Positions 9,092 through 18,900 of a DNA stretch of 64,000 nt are shown piece after piece. Below the pieces are notes generated by a model, which was given only the letters and a program-made list of their open reading frames with translations, was not told the DNA's origin and ran no database searches. A program made the translations under genes and the position numbers. This stretch comes from Thecamonas trahens ATCC 50062 (lineage: Eukaryota; Apusozoa; Apusomonadida; Apusomonadidae). The first letter of the stretch is position 1; each line of letters starts with the position of its first letter. The stretch spans positions 447,368 through 511,367 of the forward strand of contig NW_013657666.1 of NCBI RefSeq assembly GCF_000142905.1. Reading direction: 5' to 3'.

Positions 9092-12000
9092 ATGAGTGAG
9101 GGAAAGGGGGAGAAGGCAGCAGAGGCCAAGGTGCGCATAGCCGAGGCCAAGGTGCGCATAGCTGAGGCCAAGGTCGGAGTGGCCGAGGCCAAGGTTGACG
9201 AGGCCGAGGCCAAGGTTGACGAGGCCGAGGCCAAGGTCGACGAGGCCGAGACCAGGGTTGACAAGGCCGAGGCTATGGTCGGGGTGGCCAAGGCCGAGAT
9301 CCGGGTGGCCAAGGCCAAGGTCGGGGTGGCCGAGGCTAGGCACGAGGCAGTGATTGGCGCACGGCATGCTGGAGTCGCAACGGATGCCGACGTGGCCGAG
9401 GCCACGGCTGACAAGGCCGAGGCTATGGTCGGTGTGGCTCATGCCAAGGTTGGGGTGGCCGAGGCCAAGGTTGTCGTGCTCGAGGCCAAGGTCGACGAGG
9501 CCGGGACCAGGGTTGACAAGGCCGAGGCTATGGTCGGAGTGGCCGAGGCCGAGATCCGGGTGGCCAAGGCCAAGGTCGGGGTGGCCGAGGCTAGGCACGA
9601 GGCAGTGATTGGCGCACGGCATGCTGGAGTCGCAACGGATGCCGACGTGGCCGAGGCCACGGCTGACAAGGCCGAGGCTATGGTCGGTGTGACTCATGCC
9701 AAGGTTGGGGTGGCCGAGGCCAAGGTTGTTGTGCTCGAGGCCAAGGTCGACGAGGCCGAGGCCAAGGTTGACGAGGCCGAAACCAGGGTTGACAAGGCCG
9801 AGGCTATGGTCGGTGTGGCTCATGCCAAGGTTGGGGTGGCCGAGGCCAAGGTTGTTGTGCTCGAGGCCAAGGTCGACGAGGCCGAGGCCAAGGTCGACGA
9901 GGCCGAGACCAGGGTTGACAAGGCCGAGGCTATGGTCGGAGTGGCCGAGGCCAAGGTCGGGGTGGCCGAGGCCAAGGTGCGCATAGCTGAGGCCAAGGTT
10001 GTCGTGCTCGAGGCCAAGGTCGACGAGGCCGAGACCAGGGTTGACAAGGCCGAGGCTATGGTCGGTGTGACTCATGCCAAGGTTGGGGTGGCCGAGGCCA
10101 AGGTTGTTGTGCTCGAGGCCAAACTGCGCGAAGCGACTGCGTGTGGCGCCAGCGAGGCCGAGATCGAATCAATCACGACACGACTCAAACTCGCCTCGCA
10201 AGAACTGACCCATGCCTCGCCGGCTAACGAGAAGCTCCACCCGCAGATCGGCATTATTCAGCCGCACGGGGCGGCCTCCAAGTCTAGGGCAAAGGGCTTT
10301 GCGTCACACCTATCGCCGGTCTCGGATCCGGCAGCACTCTACCCTCTGCTGGTGACCGGGCACCTGAAGATGGTTGGATGGCCGGAGCAGGAGAGCCAGT
10401 CACCTTCGGCAAGCAGTGGAGCTTTGTCCGTGGCCGATCTTGCCAGTGGGCCGGAAGACCTCGGCAGTGGCGCTGCTGCCTCTCCGCCCATTTGCCAGTT
10501 TGTCGAGCTCGACCACAACGTCGCCCTGGGAATGTTTAGCCGCGTTGGTAACCTGCAGGCTGCTACGCAAAAGGCTGTGCGTGACATCACCCAATCACTC
10601 TGGCCTCTGGTCTTCACCTCCAGCTCTAGCCCGTGTGTCGGGCTTGATGCTGACCCAATGCAGACCTTCCATCTCGAACGCACTTTCCTCTCGGAGCTCA
10701 CGTCGTCGCTGTACGTCTTTCTTGGCGACGAGATCTCGACTTCCTTTCCGAGTGACACGGAGCTGGCCAAGCACACGGCCAGTGCTTTGGATTTTTGCTT
10801 GCAGCATCGAGCAGATCTCGACAAGGTCATTGCCAGCGCGACATCAGTCGAGCGCGCAACAACGCGTTTGGCCGCTATCACGTCGGAGCTGGCCCAGTCC
10901 GGATCGTCGTCGTCGCGTCCAGACTCAAACCGTCGGGCAACCGAGCTGCTTGCCGCGATGAGCGAGGCGGAGGAAGAACTGACCAACCCGCAACTGGAGC
11001 AGTTTCCGGTTCGGGTGACAAATGCGCGCGAGAGCCGCGAAGACTCGCATGATCCCAGTTCCTCGGACGCACGCAGTGCTGATGCTGTTGTGTTCAACCG
11101 AAGCCCATTGCGGACGTGGATGTGGGTCGAACACCCGGTACTCCGCAACGCGCAGCCGGACGTACTCTGGGGCCTCCACTCCCAGCAAGTCAAGCTCGGC
11201 TTTGGCATCTTTGAGCCCGGCAGTTCCTCCAAGGGGGGACAAGTCGAGGCGTACGCTTCTGCGTTGGGGCTGGCTGCTGCTGGCTACCCTGCTGTGATTT
11301 CGATCCTCTCACTCTCTGGGTCGTTTCCCACGCCGGAAAACTCCGGCGCCAACATCTCGCTGCAACTTGCAGCTCACCTTGTCGGCGAAAACCAGGTGCA
11401 GCATGTAGCTGTGGGCCTCCTCAAGACCGACTCGCTCACATCGTACGTGGACATTGTGGCCGGCTTTGCAGTTTCGATGTCCGAGGTCACCCAGATCATG
11501 GTCAAGCGCCTGGCGGACCCAAGCCTTGCGCCGCAGCAGTTTGGGCCCAACGTGGCGGTTGTCGCCGGATTTGTCTTCAAGTGGTTCCGCCCCTCCTCCT
11601 GCCGCTGGCCGAACCTGGATGCGTGGACGATTGCGTCGCCCGAGCTGCGGATGTGCTTGATGGTGGTCGACAAAGCGTTCACCGTTCTCCACGGACCCCA
11701 CAACGAGACGGTCGAGGCGCTACCTGGTCATGTTGCTGTCGTTGTCACCAAGGCTGTGACCGATGTTGAGGTCGACGACACGGGCGTGACTACGGCCCAC
11801 TTTGACGACGTGGCGGCCCGGCTGAAGAAGCTCCATGCCGCGGGCATTGTCCATGGCGACGTCCGCCGTAGCAACGTTGTCTTTGGCAACAACGGCAAAG
11901 GTTACCTCATTGACTTTGACCTTGCGCGGCCGGTCGGAACCGTGTACCCGGCACGTCTCCGTGTGGTGCGCGACGGGTCACGCGCGCCTGGTTGTGTCAA

Positions 12001-12244
12001 CTCAACAGCCAGCATGGCGGTTGCGCACGACGTATTTGCGTTGGGTGGCGTGATGGAGCTGTACCAAGCCGTCGACAATGGCAGACAGAGCGAGTGGATC
12101 GCTCTCGTCGAATCGTTGAAAGCGGAGGAGCACGGTGCCGCGGTCGGCAAGCTGCCGAGCGAGTGGCCGAGCCCGCCGTTCCTGCTGCAGCGCACCAGGT
12201 CCGCCCGCAGCAAGTCGTGGTCACGCGGAACTGGGTCGCCGTAA
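9092..12244 (+). CDS. Crinkler-type protein: heptad repeats, nuclease-like segment and C-terminal kinase-like domain
   Basis: The first in-frame ATG, at 9092, gives 1,050 residues. Residues about 10-345 are more than 40 seven-residue units of the type AEAKVxx (AEAKVGV, AEAKVDE, LEAKVDE), broken twice by an identical 22-residue insert containing EAVIGARHAGVATDADV; a long coiled coil is expected. Residues near 690-725 read PDVLWG...GFGIFEPGSSSKGGQVEAY, resembling the PD-(D/E)xK restriction-endonuclease fold but without the usual Lys after the Glu (E708). Residues near 915-945 carry HGDVRRSN and IDFD, the catalytic and metal-binding loops of a protein-kinase-like fold. DFD in place of DFG is typical of the kinase modules described in Crinkler (CRN) effectors. 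CRN proteins in oomycetes, chytrids and free-living protists join a nuclease and a kinase in this order. The substrate and role here are unknown. Confidence 0.65.
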   Translation: MSEGKGEKAAEAKVRIAEAKVRIAEAKVGVAEAKVDEAEAKVDEAEAKVDEAETRVDKAEAMVGVAKAEIRVAKAKVGVAEARHEAVIGARHAGVATDADVAEATADKAEAMVGVAHAKVGVAEAKVVVLEAKVDEAGTRVDKAEAMVGVAEAEIRVAKAKVGVAEARHEAVIGARHAGVATDADVAEATADKAEAMVGVTHAKVGVAEAKVVVLEAKVDEAEAKVDEAETRVDKAEAMVGVAHAKVGVAEAKVVVLEAKVDEAEAKVDEAETRVDKAEAMVGVAEAKVGVAEAKVRIAEAKVVVLEAKVDEAETRVDKAEAMVGVTHAKVGVAEAKVVVLEAKLREATACGASEAEIESITTRLKLASQELTHASPANEKLHPQIGIIQPHGAASKSRAKGFASHLSPVSDPAALYPLLVTGHLKMVGWPEQESQSPSASSGALSVADLASGPEDLGSGAAASPPICQFVELDHNVALGMFSRVGNLQAATQKAVRDITQSLWPLVFTSSSSPCVGLDADPMQTFHLERTFLSELTSSLYVFLGDEISTSFPSDTELAKHTASALDFCLQHRADLDKVIASATSVERATTRLAAITSELAQSGSSSSRPDSNRRATELLAAMSEAEEELTNPQLEQFPVRVTNARESREDSHDPSSSDARSADAVVFNRSPLRTWMWVEHPVLRNAQPDVLWGLHSQQVKLGFGIFEPGSSSKGGQVEAYASALGLAAAGYPAVISILSLSGSFPTPENSGANISLQLAAHLVGENQVQHVAVGLLKTDSLTSYVDIVAGFAVSMSEVTQIMVKRLADPSLAPQQFGPNVAVVAGFVFKWFRPSSCRWPNLDAWTIASPELRMCLMVVDKAFTVLHGPHNETVEALPGHVAVVVTKAVTDVEVDDTGVTTAHFDDVAARLKKLHAAGIVHGDVRRSNVVFGNNGKGYLIDFDLARPVGTVYPARLRVVRDGSRAPGCVNSTASMAVAHDVFALGGVMELYQAVDNGRQSEWIALVESLKAEEHGAAVGKLPSEWPSPPFLLQRTRSARSKSWSRGTGSP
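9119..10125 (+). repeat. 21-bp codon-periodic minisatellite (heptad repeat coding region)
   Basis: About 1 kb of 21-bp units around GCCGAGGCCAAGGTC, encoding AEAKV-type heptads. Blocks of several units are themselves duplicated, including two identical 66-bp inserts near 9339-9404 and 9591-9656. This points to growth by unequal crossing-over or slippage. Confidence 0.9.
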
Positions 12245-12258
12245 ACATGCATCACAAC

Positions 12259-12402
12259 TTAGTTGCAGAACATCTCAAAGTTGAACACGTCGGGGATCTC
12301 GTAGTCGGCGAGTATGATGTGATCTTTGTACACTCGATCAGCCTTCTGCAGGCGGATGCGCATCGGCTGCGGGCCCGTCTGCGACGCAATCATCCGCGCC
12401 CT
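12259..12402 (-). CDS. UBL5: Last exon of a UBL5/Hub1 ubiquitin-like protein
   Basis: Read on the minus strand, this segment encodes RARMIASQTGPQPMRIR followed by LQKADRVYKDHIILADYEIP and ending FEMFCN. It matches the second half of UBL5/Hub1 (a 73-residue splicing modifier), whose consensus is IAAQTGT...KKWYTIFKDHVSLGDYEI..GMNLELYY. Hub1 binds spliceosomal proteins non-covalently, and the family lacks the C-terminal Gly-Gly of ubiquitin, as here. The exon is preceded by a good acceptor (gtcgcag) at 12403. I could not find the first exon, expected to encode about 28 residues, in the 745 bases up to the next gene. The gene may therefore have a divergent or very short first exon, or be a truncated copy. 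Its stop is 15 bp from the convergent Crinkler-type gene. Confidence 0.7.
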   Translation of the reverse strand, partial: RARMIASQTGPQPMRIRLQKADRVYKDHIILADYEIPDVFNFEMFCN

Positions 12403-12404
12403 CT

Positions 12405-12735
12405 GCGACCGTTCCCAGAACGGTCGCCAGGAACGTTGTGGGAACGTTCCCGTTCGCCGTGGCCAGTGGCGGGCGGCTGAACACGACGCCCGCGCGGTTT
12501 TCGACGCCTGGCATGCGCAATGCGCAGCGCATAGGGTCTACACTTGGCATGTGTGTACCCACGACATTCCTACAACTTGTACACAAGGGGATTCCGTAAA
12601 GACTACGGCATGCGGACAGGAGGGGGGAGAAGGGTGCTAAAGGCCAAGTTCGGGACCGTTCTGAGAACGGTCCCAGAACGGTCCTGCGACCGTTCCTGGG
12701 ACGGTCCTGGGCGCCAGCGTTCTGCGACCGTTCCC
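12405..12735. repeat. Cluster of inverted repeats built on GAACGGTC
   Basis: The motif GAACGGTC and its complement GACCGTTC recur about ten times. They form hairpins such as GCGACCGTTC-CCA-GAACGGTCGC (12405-12427) and GACCGTTCT-g-AGAACGGTC (about 12657-12675). On the minus strand the unit GGAACGGTCGCAG occurs three times, and the copy at 12403-12415 supplies the acceptor of the UBL5 exon. Confidence 0.8.
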
Positions 12736-12785
12736 GGAACGCTATCCCCAAGACGCGATGGGAACGCTATCCCCAAGACGCGATG
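12736..12785. repeat. Perfect 25-bp tandem duplication
   Basis: Two identical head-to-tail copies (12736-12760 and 12761-12785) of a 25-bp unit beginning GGAACGCTATCCCC, at the edge of the inverted-repeat cluster. Confidence 0.95.
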
Positions 12786-12825
12786 TGGGGGTTTCCGGGC
12801 AAAACAGGTGAGAAGCTTTGGTAAA

Positions 12826-12965
12826 GACCACACTTTATAGTTATATAAACACATTATTAAATTTACATGATTAAATGATTTTGTACAGTAAAATTCAAAA
12901 TATATACTGTTTTACGTTGCAAAATATATAAAAGTATTATTTTGGTTGGTTTGGAGACTGTTTTG
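12826..12965. other. AT-rich island
   Basis: About 140 bases with long A/T runs (for example AAAATATATAAAAG), in sharp contrast to the GC-rich surroundings. It lies between the inverted-repeat cluster and the 3' end of the first USP gene. No gene is visible. A mobile-element remnant or organellar insertion are possibilities. Confidence 0.75.
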
Positions 12966-13147
12966 CACTTTTTTACTTTTGCGGATGGTGCGTGTGAGTC
13001 GGCCCCGAACACGCGCGATCGGAGCTGGCCGTCGCCCGAGCCCTTCTTTTCCAGAGGCGTATTAGGCACTTGCACCACAGCTCCACCCCCACCTGCTTAC
13101 TCATAGCTCTTCCTACTCCGCTCATCTACGTGCTGGCACTCTGTCCA

Positions 13148-15202
13148 TCAGTTTATCTTGCCGGGGCCGGGCTCGGCCTCGACCCTGCGGTAGAACATGA
13201 CATAGGCGTTCGAGGCGAGGATCGAGTAGGCAGGCGAGATCTTGCGGAGGACATCGTCCTCGTCGACAGGCGTCACGTCGTTGTCGTCAAAGAGGTACCA
13301 GCCCATGGCGGGAGCAGGCGCGCCCGGCGAAGCATTGGGGTCTGCCCACGCGCACTTGACGTACGAGATGTAGTGGCCCGAGCCCGACGATGAGCCGGAA
13401 TGGAAGACGATGCCAAAAAGCTCAAACTCGTCGAGGCGCTGAGAGCACTCGGGCGTGCACCAGCGCGAAAGACGGAGGACCGACGGCGATGGAATGTGCA
13501 CATTCATCTTGCGCGGTGTGCCGTACATGTCCATTGAGAACCGGTTAAAGTGGATGGTGAGGATCGGCGGGAGCTCGGCAAAGTGGATGGTCTTCTCAGC
13601 TTCGTTCTTGGCATTGCACGACGCGCAGGAGTACTTGTTCGACCCGTTGAGCATCTCGGTCTTGGTAAAGTGGGAGAGCGCCCACGACATCGACGTGGCA
13701 CGCCGGACTGGGAGCGAGACATCCTGAAAGGCCTCGGTCGTCGACGTTGCGTTCTCGCACCCAAAGCAGCGGATGCGCGAGACGAGCTTGCCCGCAAACT
13801 GCTCCGCAATCGGGTTCGGCACCACAGTGGCCCCGCTCCCTGGGTCGTCGACTGGCTCGCCGACCTTGGCCCCGACCCGCCGCTTGCCCGCAGGCACCAG
13901 CCGTACCTCATCCGGCTCGCCGCGCTTGACCCCGACCACCACCGGTGGCGGGCGGGCACTTCTGCCTGCTACCGCCTCGGTGCTAGCAACAGTTTGCTCC
14001 TCGTTCTCCGCCGACACCATCAGGCTCTGGACTGCCTCGGCCACGTCGTCAATGGTGGAGAGCAGGTACCGCAGCCACTCTTGCGCGTCGTGCTGCCCGT
14101 AGCCAAACACGCTCTTGAGATGGTCGAACAGCGCGTTCGGGTGGACCGCGTTCGAAAAGTGCTCGTCAAAGTAGTCATGGTAGCTGCTGCGCGCCGCGCC
14201 TGCATTGTCGGGTACGGCACCAAACGAGGCTTCGTTCTCTGGTGACGGCGCCAACACGCGCCTGCTGGAGGTAGGCTTATCGTTGTCGAGTCCAAGACCC
14301 ACAATCTCGTCGTCGTCAGACTCAAGCACCACGGTATCATCTCCACCAAGCTCCATCGGCCCACTGGTCTCGTCCGCCGGCGTCGTACTCCTCGAACCAG
14401 GGCCTGGTTGTGACGCGTCTAGCGGCAGCGTGGCCTCCAGGTCTTGGTCGACTTCGGTCGACGAGGTCTCGCCGCTCTGTGGATCCTTGGGCTGCACAGT
14501 GTCCGGCGGCGTGCCCGCATCCACCGGATCAGAAGCCAAAATCTCGCTCGCGCCGGCAGCCTCCTCGGGCGACGGCACCGCCGCAAGGCCGACCGTCTCC
14601 ATCGACACGAACAGCGCGTCGAGGTCCAGCACCAACTTGTGATGATTCTGCAGAGTATTCGGTAGCTCGGTGCTCTCTGTCGTCCGCAGCACCACCCGCA
14701 CCGACCGGGCCAGCCGGCGCAGCTGGCCGCGAAAGGCTGGGATGTGAAACAGGACTTGGGTCACCGCGTTAAAGTAGCAAGTGTTGCCCAGGTTCCACAG
14801 GCCCGGAGGGTTGCTGGCCGGCACCTTGGCCGGCCGATGGACCGCCAGTGGCTCGGGTGACAGCCGCCGGCGCGAAGCCTGCAACTTCCGCCGCCCAGTC
14901 TTCCCAGCCTTGCCCTTCTTGCCCGACGCCCCACGCAGCCGCGAGCCCTCCCGCGCCAGCATCTGCAGCCCTTCGCCGCTCCCTTCCTCCCTCCCGCCAG
15001 CCTCGTCATCGTCGCCGGCCTCCTCGGCCGTCTTGTCCTGGTCCTGCTGTGTGTGTCGTTGTTGTGTGTGAGGGAAGGGGGGGGAGGGGGGGGGAGGGGG
15101 GGTGCGAGGGGAAGGTGTTCGAAGGAAGGGCAGTCGACGACGACAGGACGGCTTGCAGGCCTGCATAGCACGTACCATGGGAATGGGCTCGGCAGGTGGC
15201 AT
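13148..15202 (-). CDS. Ubiquitin carboxyl-terminal hydrolase (USP family)
   Basis: A cysteine protease that removes ubiquitin from proteins. A short first exon (15176-15202, or only its last ATG) ends in ATG followed by gtacgt. The intron has a long C-run and ends at cacacag (15047), and exon 2 covers 13148-15046, for about 641 residues. The Cys box is LWNLGNTCYFNAVTQVL, followed by YGQHDAQEWLRYLL. A zinc-binding pair (CFGC...CASC) lies in the fingers region, and the His box is GSGHYISYVK, followed by WYLFDDNDV. Between the Cys box and QHDAQE there is a long acidic, Ser/Asp-rich insert. All catalytic residues are present, so it should be active. It is divergent from the eIF2-beta-like gene 156 bp away. 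Confidence 0.9.
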   Translation of the reverse strand: MPPAEPIPMVRAMQACKPSCRRRLPFLRTPSPRTPPPPPSPPFPHTQQRHTQQDQDKTAEEAGDDDEAGGREEGSGEGLQMLAREGSRLRGASGKKGKAGKTGRRKLQASRRRLSPEPLAVHRPAKVPASNPPGLWNLGNTCYFNAVTQVLFHIPAFRGQLRRLARSVRVVLRTTESTELPNTLQNHHKLVLDLDALFVSMETVGLAAVPSPEEAAGASEILASDPVDAGTPPDTVQPKDPQSGETSSTEVDQDLEATLPLDASQPGPGSRSTTPADETSGPMELGGDDTVVLESDDDEIVGLGLDNDKPTSSRRVLAPSPENEASFGAVPDNAGAARSSYHDYFDEHFSNAVHPNALFDHLKSVFGYGQHDAQEWLRYLLSTIDDVAEAVQSLMVSAENEEQTVASTEAVAGRSARPPPVVVGVKRGEPDEVRLVPAGKRRVGAKVGEPVDDPGSGATVVPNPIAEQFAGKLVSRIRCFGCENATSTTEAFQDVSLPVRRATSMSWALSHFTKTEMLNGSNKYSCASCNAKNEAEKTIHFAELPPILTIHFNRFSMDMYGTPRKMNVHIPSPSVLRLSRWCTPECSQRLDEFELFGIVFHSGSSSGSGHYISYVKCAWADPNASPGAPAPAMGWYLFDDNDVTPVDEDDVLRKISPAYSILASNAYVMFYRRVEAEPGPGKIN

Positions 15203-15358
15203 GGGCTCAGTTTTCTCCGCACCTCCTCTCCCTCGTGTCCTGGAGTGGTGTGTGGTGCCTACTGCTGCTGCTGCCGCTTCCGCTGACACTGCTGGTGGGC
15301 ACGCCACGTCGCCTCTATCGTCACCACCTCACCACCAAACACACACAGAGAGAGAGAG

Positions 15359-15958
15359 ATGCCCCTCTATTCATATGCAGAGCTCCTGGCCCGGGCTGCG
15401 GCTATGGGAGAGGCCGACCCGGCCCTTCCGGTCATGGACACCCTGCCGCACCCGGCCTGCATGGCCTGGCCGCTTGTCCCGCGCCCGTCTCTGGTCCTCC
15501 TGCCTGGCGATCGGGGCTCGACCGCGGCGCCCATCCGCTACCATGTTTCCGGCCTTGATGCCTGGGCTGATGTCGCCAGCGCTCCGCTTGCGGCTGTGGT
15601 GGTGGCGCTTGCCAAGGCGCTTCCGCGCATCGTACCCGGCGCGACGCTCGTCACCGCTGCCCCACTCGTCGTCCTCGCCCTGCCCAAGCTGAAGAGCAAG
15701 GAGGAAGCGCCTTTATGCGATAGCGGGACAGATGCTCTGGCTGCGGCAGCCAAGGCCCGATCGATGATCCGAGCGCGGAGAGTGACCGAGTGGCTTGCCG
15801 AGTGGCTCACGAGTGAGCTTCTCGGCCGGCTGGTTGTGTGCTCGGTGTGCGGCGGGCACTCGTCGAGCTCGCAGCTGGCAGCCGACGGCAACGCCTGGCA
15901 CGCCACCTGCCTCCACTGCGGGTCACGTTCGAGCATTACGCTGCCAGTGACTGATTGA
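15359..15958 (+). CDS. Divergent eIF2-beta/eIF5-like zinc-ribbon protein
   Basis: 199 residues, starting at the ATG after a CACACAGAGAGAGAG run. The N-terminus MPLYSYAELLARA resembles the YxYxELLxR that opens the conserved half of eIF2-beta. A central segment could be the alpha/beta domain (AVVVALAKALPRIVPGA). The end is a helix followed by a zinc ribbon, VVCSVCGG then HATCLHCGSRSS, matching the CxxC...CxxCGS ribbon of eIF2-beta. The Lys-rich N-terminal boxes of true eIF2-beta are absent and the core is far from canonical, so this is probably a paralogue rather than the general initiation factor. It stops 41 bp from the convergent USP gene. Confidence 0.6.
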   Translation: MPLYSYAELLARAAAMGEADPALPVMDTLPHPACMAWPLVPRPSLVLLPGDRGSTAAPIRYHVSGLDAWADVASAPLAAVVVALAKALPRIVPGATLVTAAPLVVLALPKLKSKEEAPLCDSGTDALAAAAKARSMIRARRVTEWLAEWLTSELLGRLVVCSVCGGHSSSSQLAADGNAWHATCLHCGSRSSITLPVTD

Positions 15959-15998
15959 GGGGAGGGGGGAGAGGAGGGGGGCGTTGCGGGCTTGCGCC

Positions 15999-18900
15999 TC
16001 ATCGCCGACGCTTGCGCCCTCCTCTGGCCTCGGGGACCATGCCCCGATAGCGGGCGGCGAGCTGGGCGAGCTCGTTGGCGCCGTCGACGGCCGAGTGAGT
16101 TGAGAGATGGAACGGATCGAGATGCGACGGGCGAGCCGAAGCCTGGTAGAAAAGCACATAGCCTTGCGAGGCTGCGACGTACTCGGGCGAGCGCTGGGTC
16201 ACCTTGTCGTCGTCAAACTCGAACCACGACCGAGTCGAGTACCGCGCCAGGACCGAGTAGTGACCCATCGACACGGCACGACCGTGATGCACAATCGCTG
16301 CTACCAGCGAGTAATGCTGCGGCGCCTGGCTCGCCGAGTACCGCCCCAGATTGAGCGGCCGTGTGACCGGGAACTCGACATGCGCCCGAATCTTGGCCTG
16401 CCGCGAGTTGGCAAACCGGATGCGGTTGACCTGGAGGACAACAACCGGCGGAAGCTCGAGCGAGCACGACCGCGTCGCCACCGTGTACCGCATGCATGTC
16501 GAGCAAAAGTACTTCGAGTCGTTGTCCAAGACCTCGGTCCGCGTAGCATGGTCGAGGCAAGTCTTGAGCGCCACCGAGCCGCCCGACGCCCCGATCTCCT
16601 CCGGCACCTGCACCCGCAGCGTGAGGAACGGCTCGCGCCGATGCGTCTGCGACTCGCACGACGAGCATGTCGTCGTATACTCCTGGAATCCCTGAAAGAC
16701 TGCAGTGATCGGGTTGACGTCCCACTCAAAGTGCGCCGTCGGCAGCCCACCCCGCCCCGCCATCGGCGGCTCTGTCAGCAGCTGCGGAAGGTAGCTGCGA
16801 AGGAATTGCGACATCTCTTCCTGCAGCGTCTCCAGAAGAAAAAGCACAAACTCTTGCGCATCCTGCTGCTCGTAGCCGGGGAACAGCTCGGTTCCCATCG
16901 ACCAGATGTTCTGCACAAACTCGTCCGGCTGAATGACGGCAGCTTCCGACGCGTCCGACCACAGAACCTGGAGCACGTGCTCCACAAGCTGTGTGTACAC
17001 AAGCATGCCCTCGCCTACAGCCTCGGTAAACTTCGGCGTAAGGCTCGCCGCCGACCCGCGGTAGACGCAACAGAGCGGAGCGACGTCGACCGGCTCTCCG
17101 TCCGGATCCGCAAGCCACTCGGACGCCAGCGGCGTCACACGCATCGAGTTGCGGTACGACGACCCGCGCATGCCGCCTCGGAGCCCGCGCGAGCCTGCCC
17201 CACGCTTTGATGCCCGGCTGCGAGTCGTCCGCGACGAGCCCGAGCCCGAGCCCGAGCCACCGCCCGAGCCTGACCGCGAGCTGCCGCGCTTCCGCTTCAG
17301 CGGGCTCTTGCTGGCTGCACTACTACGCGCCGCAGCCGCAGCCGCCACCGCAGCCGCCATCGCCGACGCCTTGGCCGCCTTGGCAGCCTTGCGCTCAGCA
17401 CGCTTAGCCGCAGCAGCAGCAGCCTGCTCTGGCGTCTTGGGCTTGTTCTTGCTGCCCTTGGGCCGTCCGCGCTTGCGCTTGACTGGCACCGCCTCGCCGT
17501 CTGTCGGGGGTGCGGTCGCGGCTGCCGGTGCCGGCGTCTTGGGCTTGTTCTTGCTGCCCTTGGGCCGTCCGCGCTTGCGCTTGACTGGCACTCCCTCGCC
17601 GTCTGGACGAGGTGCGGTCGCTGCTGCCGGTGCCGGCGTCTTGGGCTTGTTCTTGCTGCCCTTGGGCCGTCCGCGCTTGCGCTTGACCGGTGGCGGCGGC
17701 GGTGGCGGCGGCGCCTCGACAACCCTGCGGCTGGCACGCCGCCGCTGGACCTCCGCGGCAATGACAGTGGCACGCAGAAGGCAGTCAGCATCGCCGCAGA
17801 GCGAGGGTCGCTCCCACAGATCGTTGGTGGAAGAGCTCGAGCATTCTGCGTCGGAGCTCGCACCAGCTCCCCCGTTGTCGCTTGCAGTCGCAGAGTCGGA
17901 GCAGGCCGAACCAGACGACGAGGTGCATGCGTCTGACGAGCGCGGGCGGCGGAAGAGGATCCGGCCCGAGACAAAGGCGCGGCTAGGAGAGGTCGCACGC
18001 CTCTGGCCCTTCCCTCGGCGCTCAATGGCTGCCGCAAACGAGCCCGGACCCGGGTTGTTCTTGGCGATGTGGGCCGCCATGACCGGCGGGATCTTCGACA
18101 CCACGCTCCGCCGGCGCCTCCCGCGCCGCGGCGGAGCTGCAGGAGCACGCGCCGGCTCAGTGCCGGTTCCGAGGGCGTGGTAGGTGAACGGCTTGGCCGG
18201 CATGGCGCCGTCGTGAACAATCCGATGCTTAATCACCGCGAGATGCTCCAGCATGTACAGCGCAAACTGCGGAATGTGGCCGAGCGCCTGGAGGCAGACG
18301 TTCATAAAGCAAGTGTTGCCCAGATTGCCGAGTCCGCGCAGGCCAGGCTGGCCCTGCGGCACAACCTTGTCCGAGAGGCCCAGCACAAACGGGGCCCGGA
18401 CCATCGGCCGCCGCACCGCAAACGCTTCTAGATCGCCGGGACTGAGCGACGAGCCGACCGAGTCGTCAGACGATCCCGGTGCCTCGTCGCCCACTAGCCC
18501 CAGCTTGCGCGCGGTGCCCGGTGGATACATCATGACCGTGCCGAGCGGAAGGACGTCTGCGCACGACGCCGCAGCCGCCACCGACCCGGATGCTTTGCGG
18601 CGGCGGACAACCCGCACAGGCAGCACCCCACGCGTGCTTCCACGCGGCAGCGCCCGCGGCGCAACTTCCGGCGACGACGGGCGCGACTCGCCATCGCTCG
18701 TGGCAGCCGACTCGCCATCGCCCGGCTCGCTGCTCGTCGTCGCCTCGCTCGTCAGCCCGTTGGCGGACGGACAGACGTCAGCCGGCACAAATCTACGTCG
18801 CATCCGCGCCGCCAACCGCGCCGCCACTCCCGAGTCCACCTCATCCTCTGCCCGCGCCGGCGTCAGCCGCGGCAGCGGAACAGGCTCGCCGTCGTCTCCA

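Noticed and set aside
8993-10075. 360-codon open frame on the minus strand opposite the heptad repeat
   Set aside because: It exists because the 21-bp unit has no stop in any frame; its product (LGLGHPDLGLGHSDH style) is a mirror of the repeat.
9119-10125. CRISPR-like direct repeats
   Set aside because: Period is 21 bp with no unique spacers, and it lies in a continuous eukaryotic coding frame.
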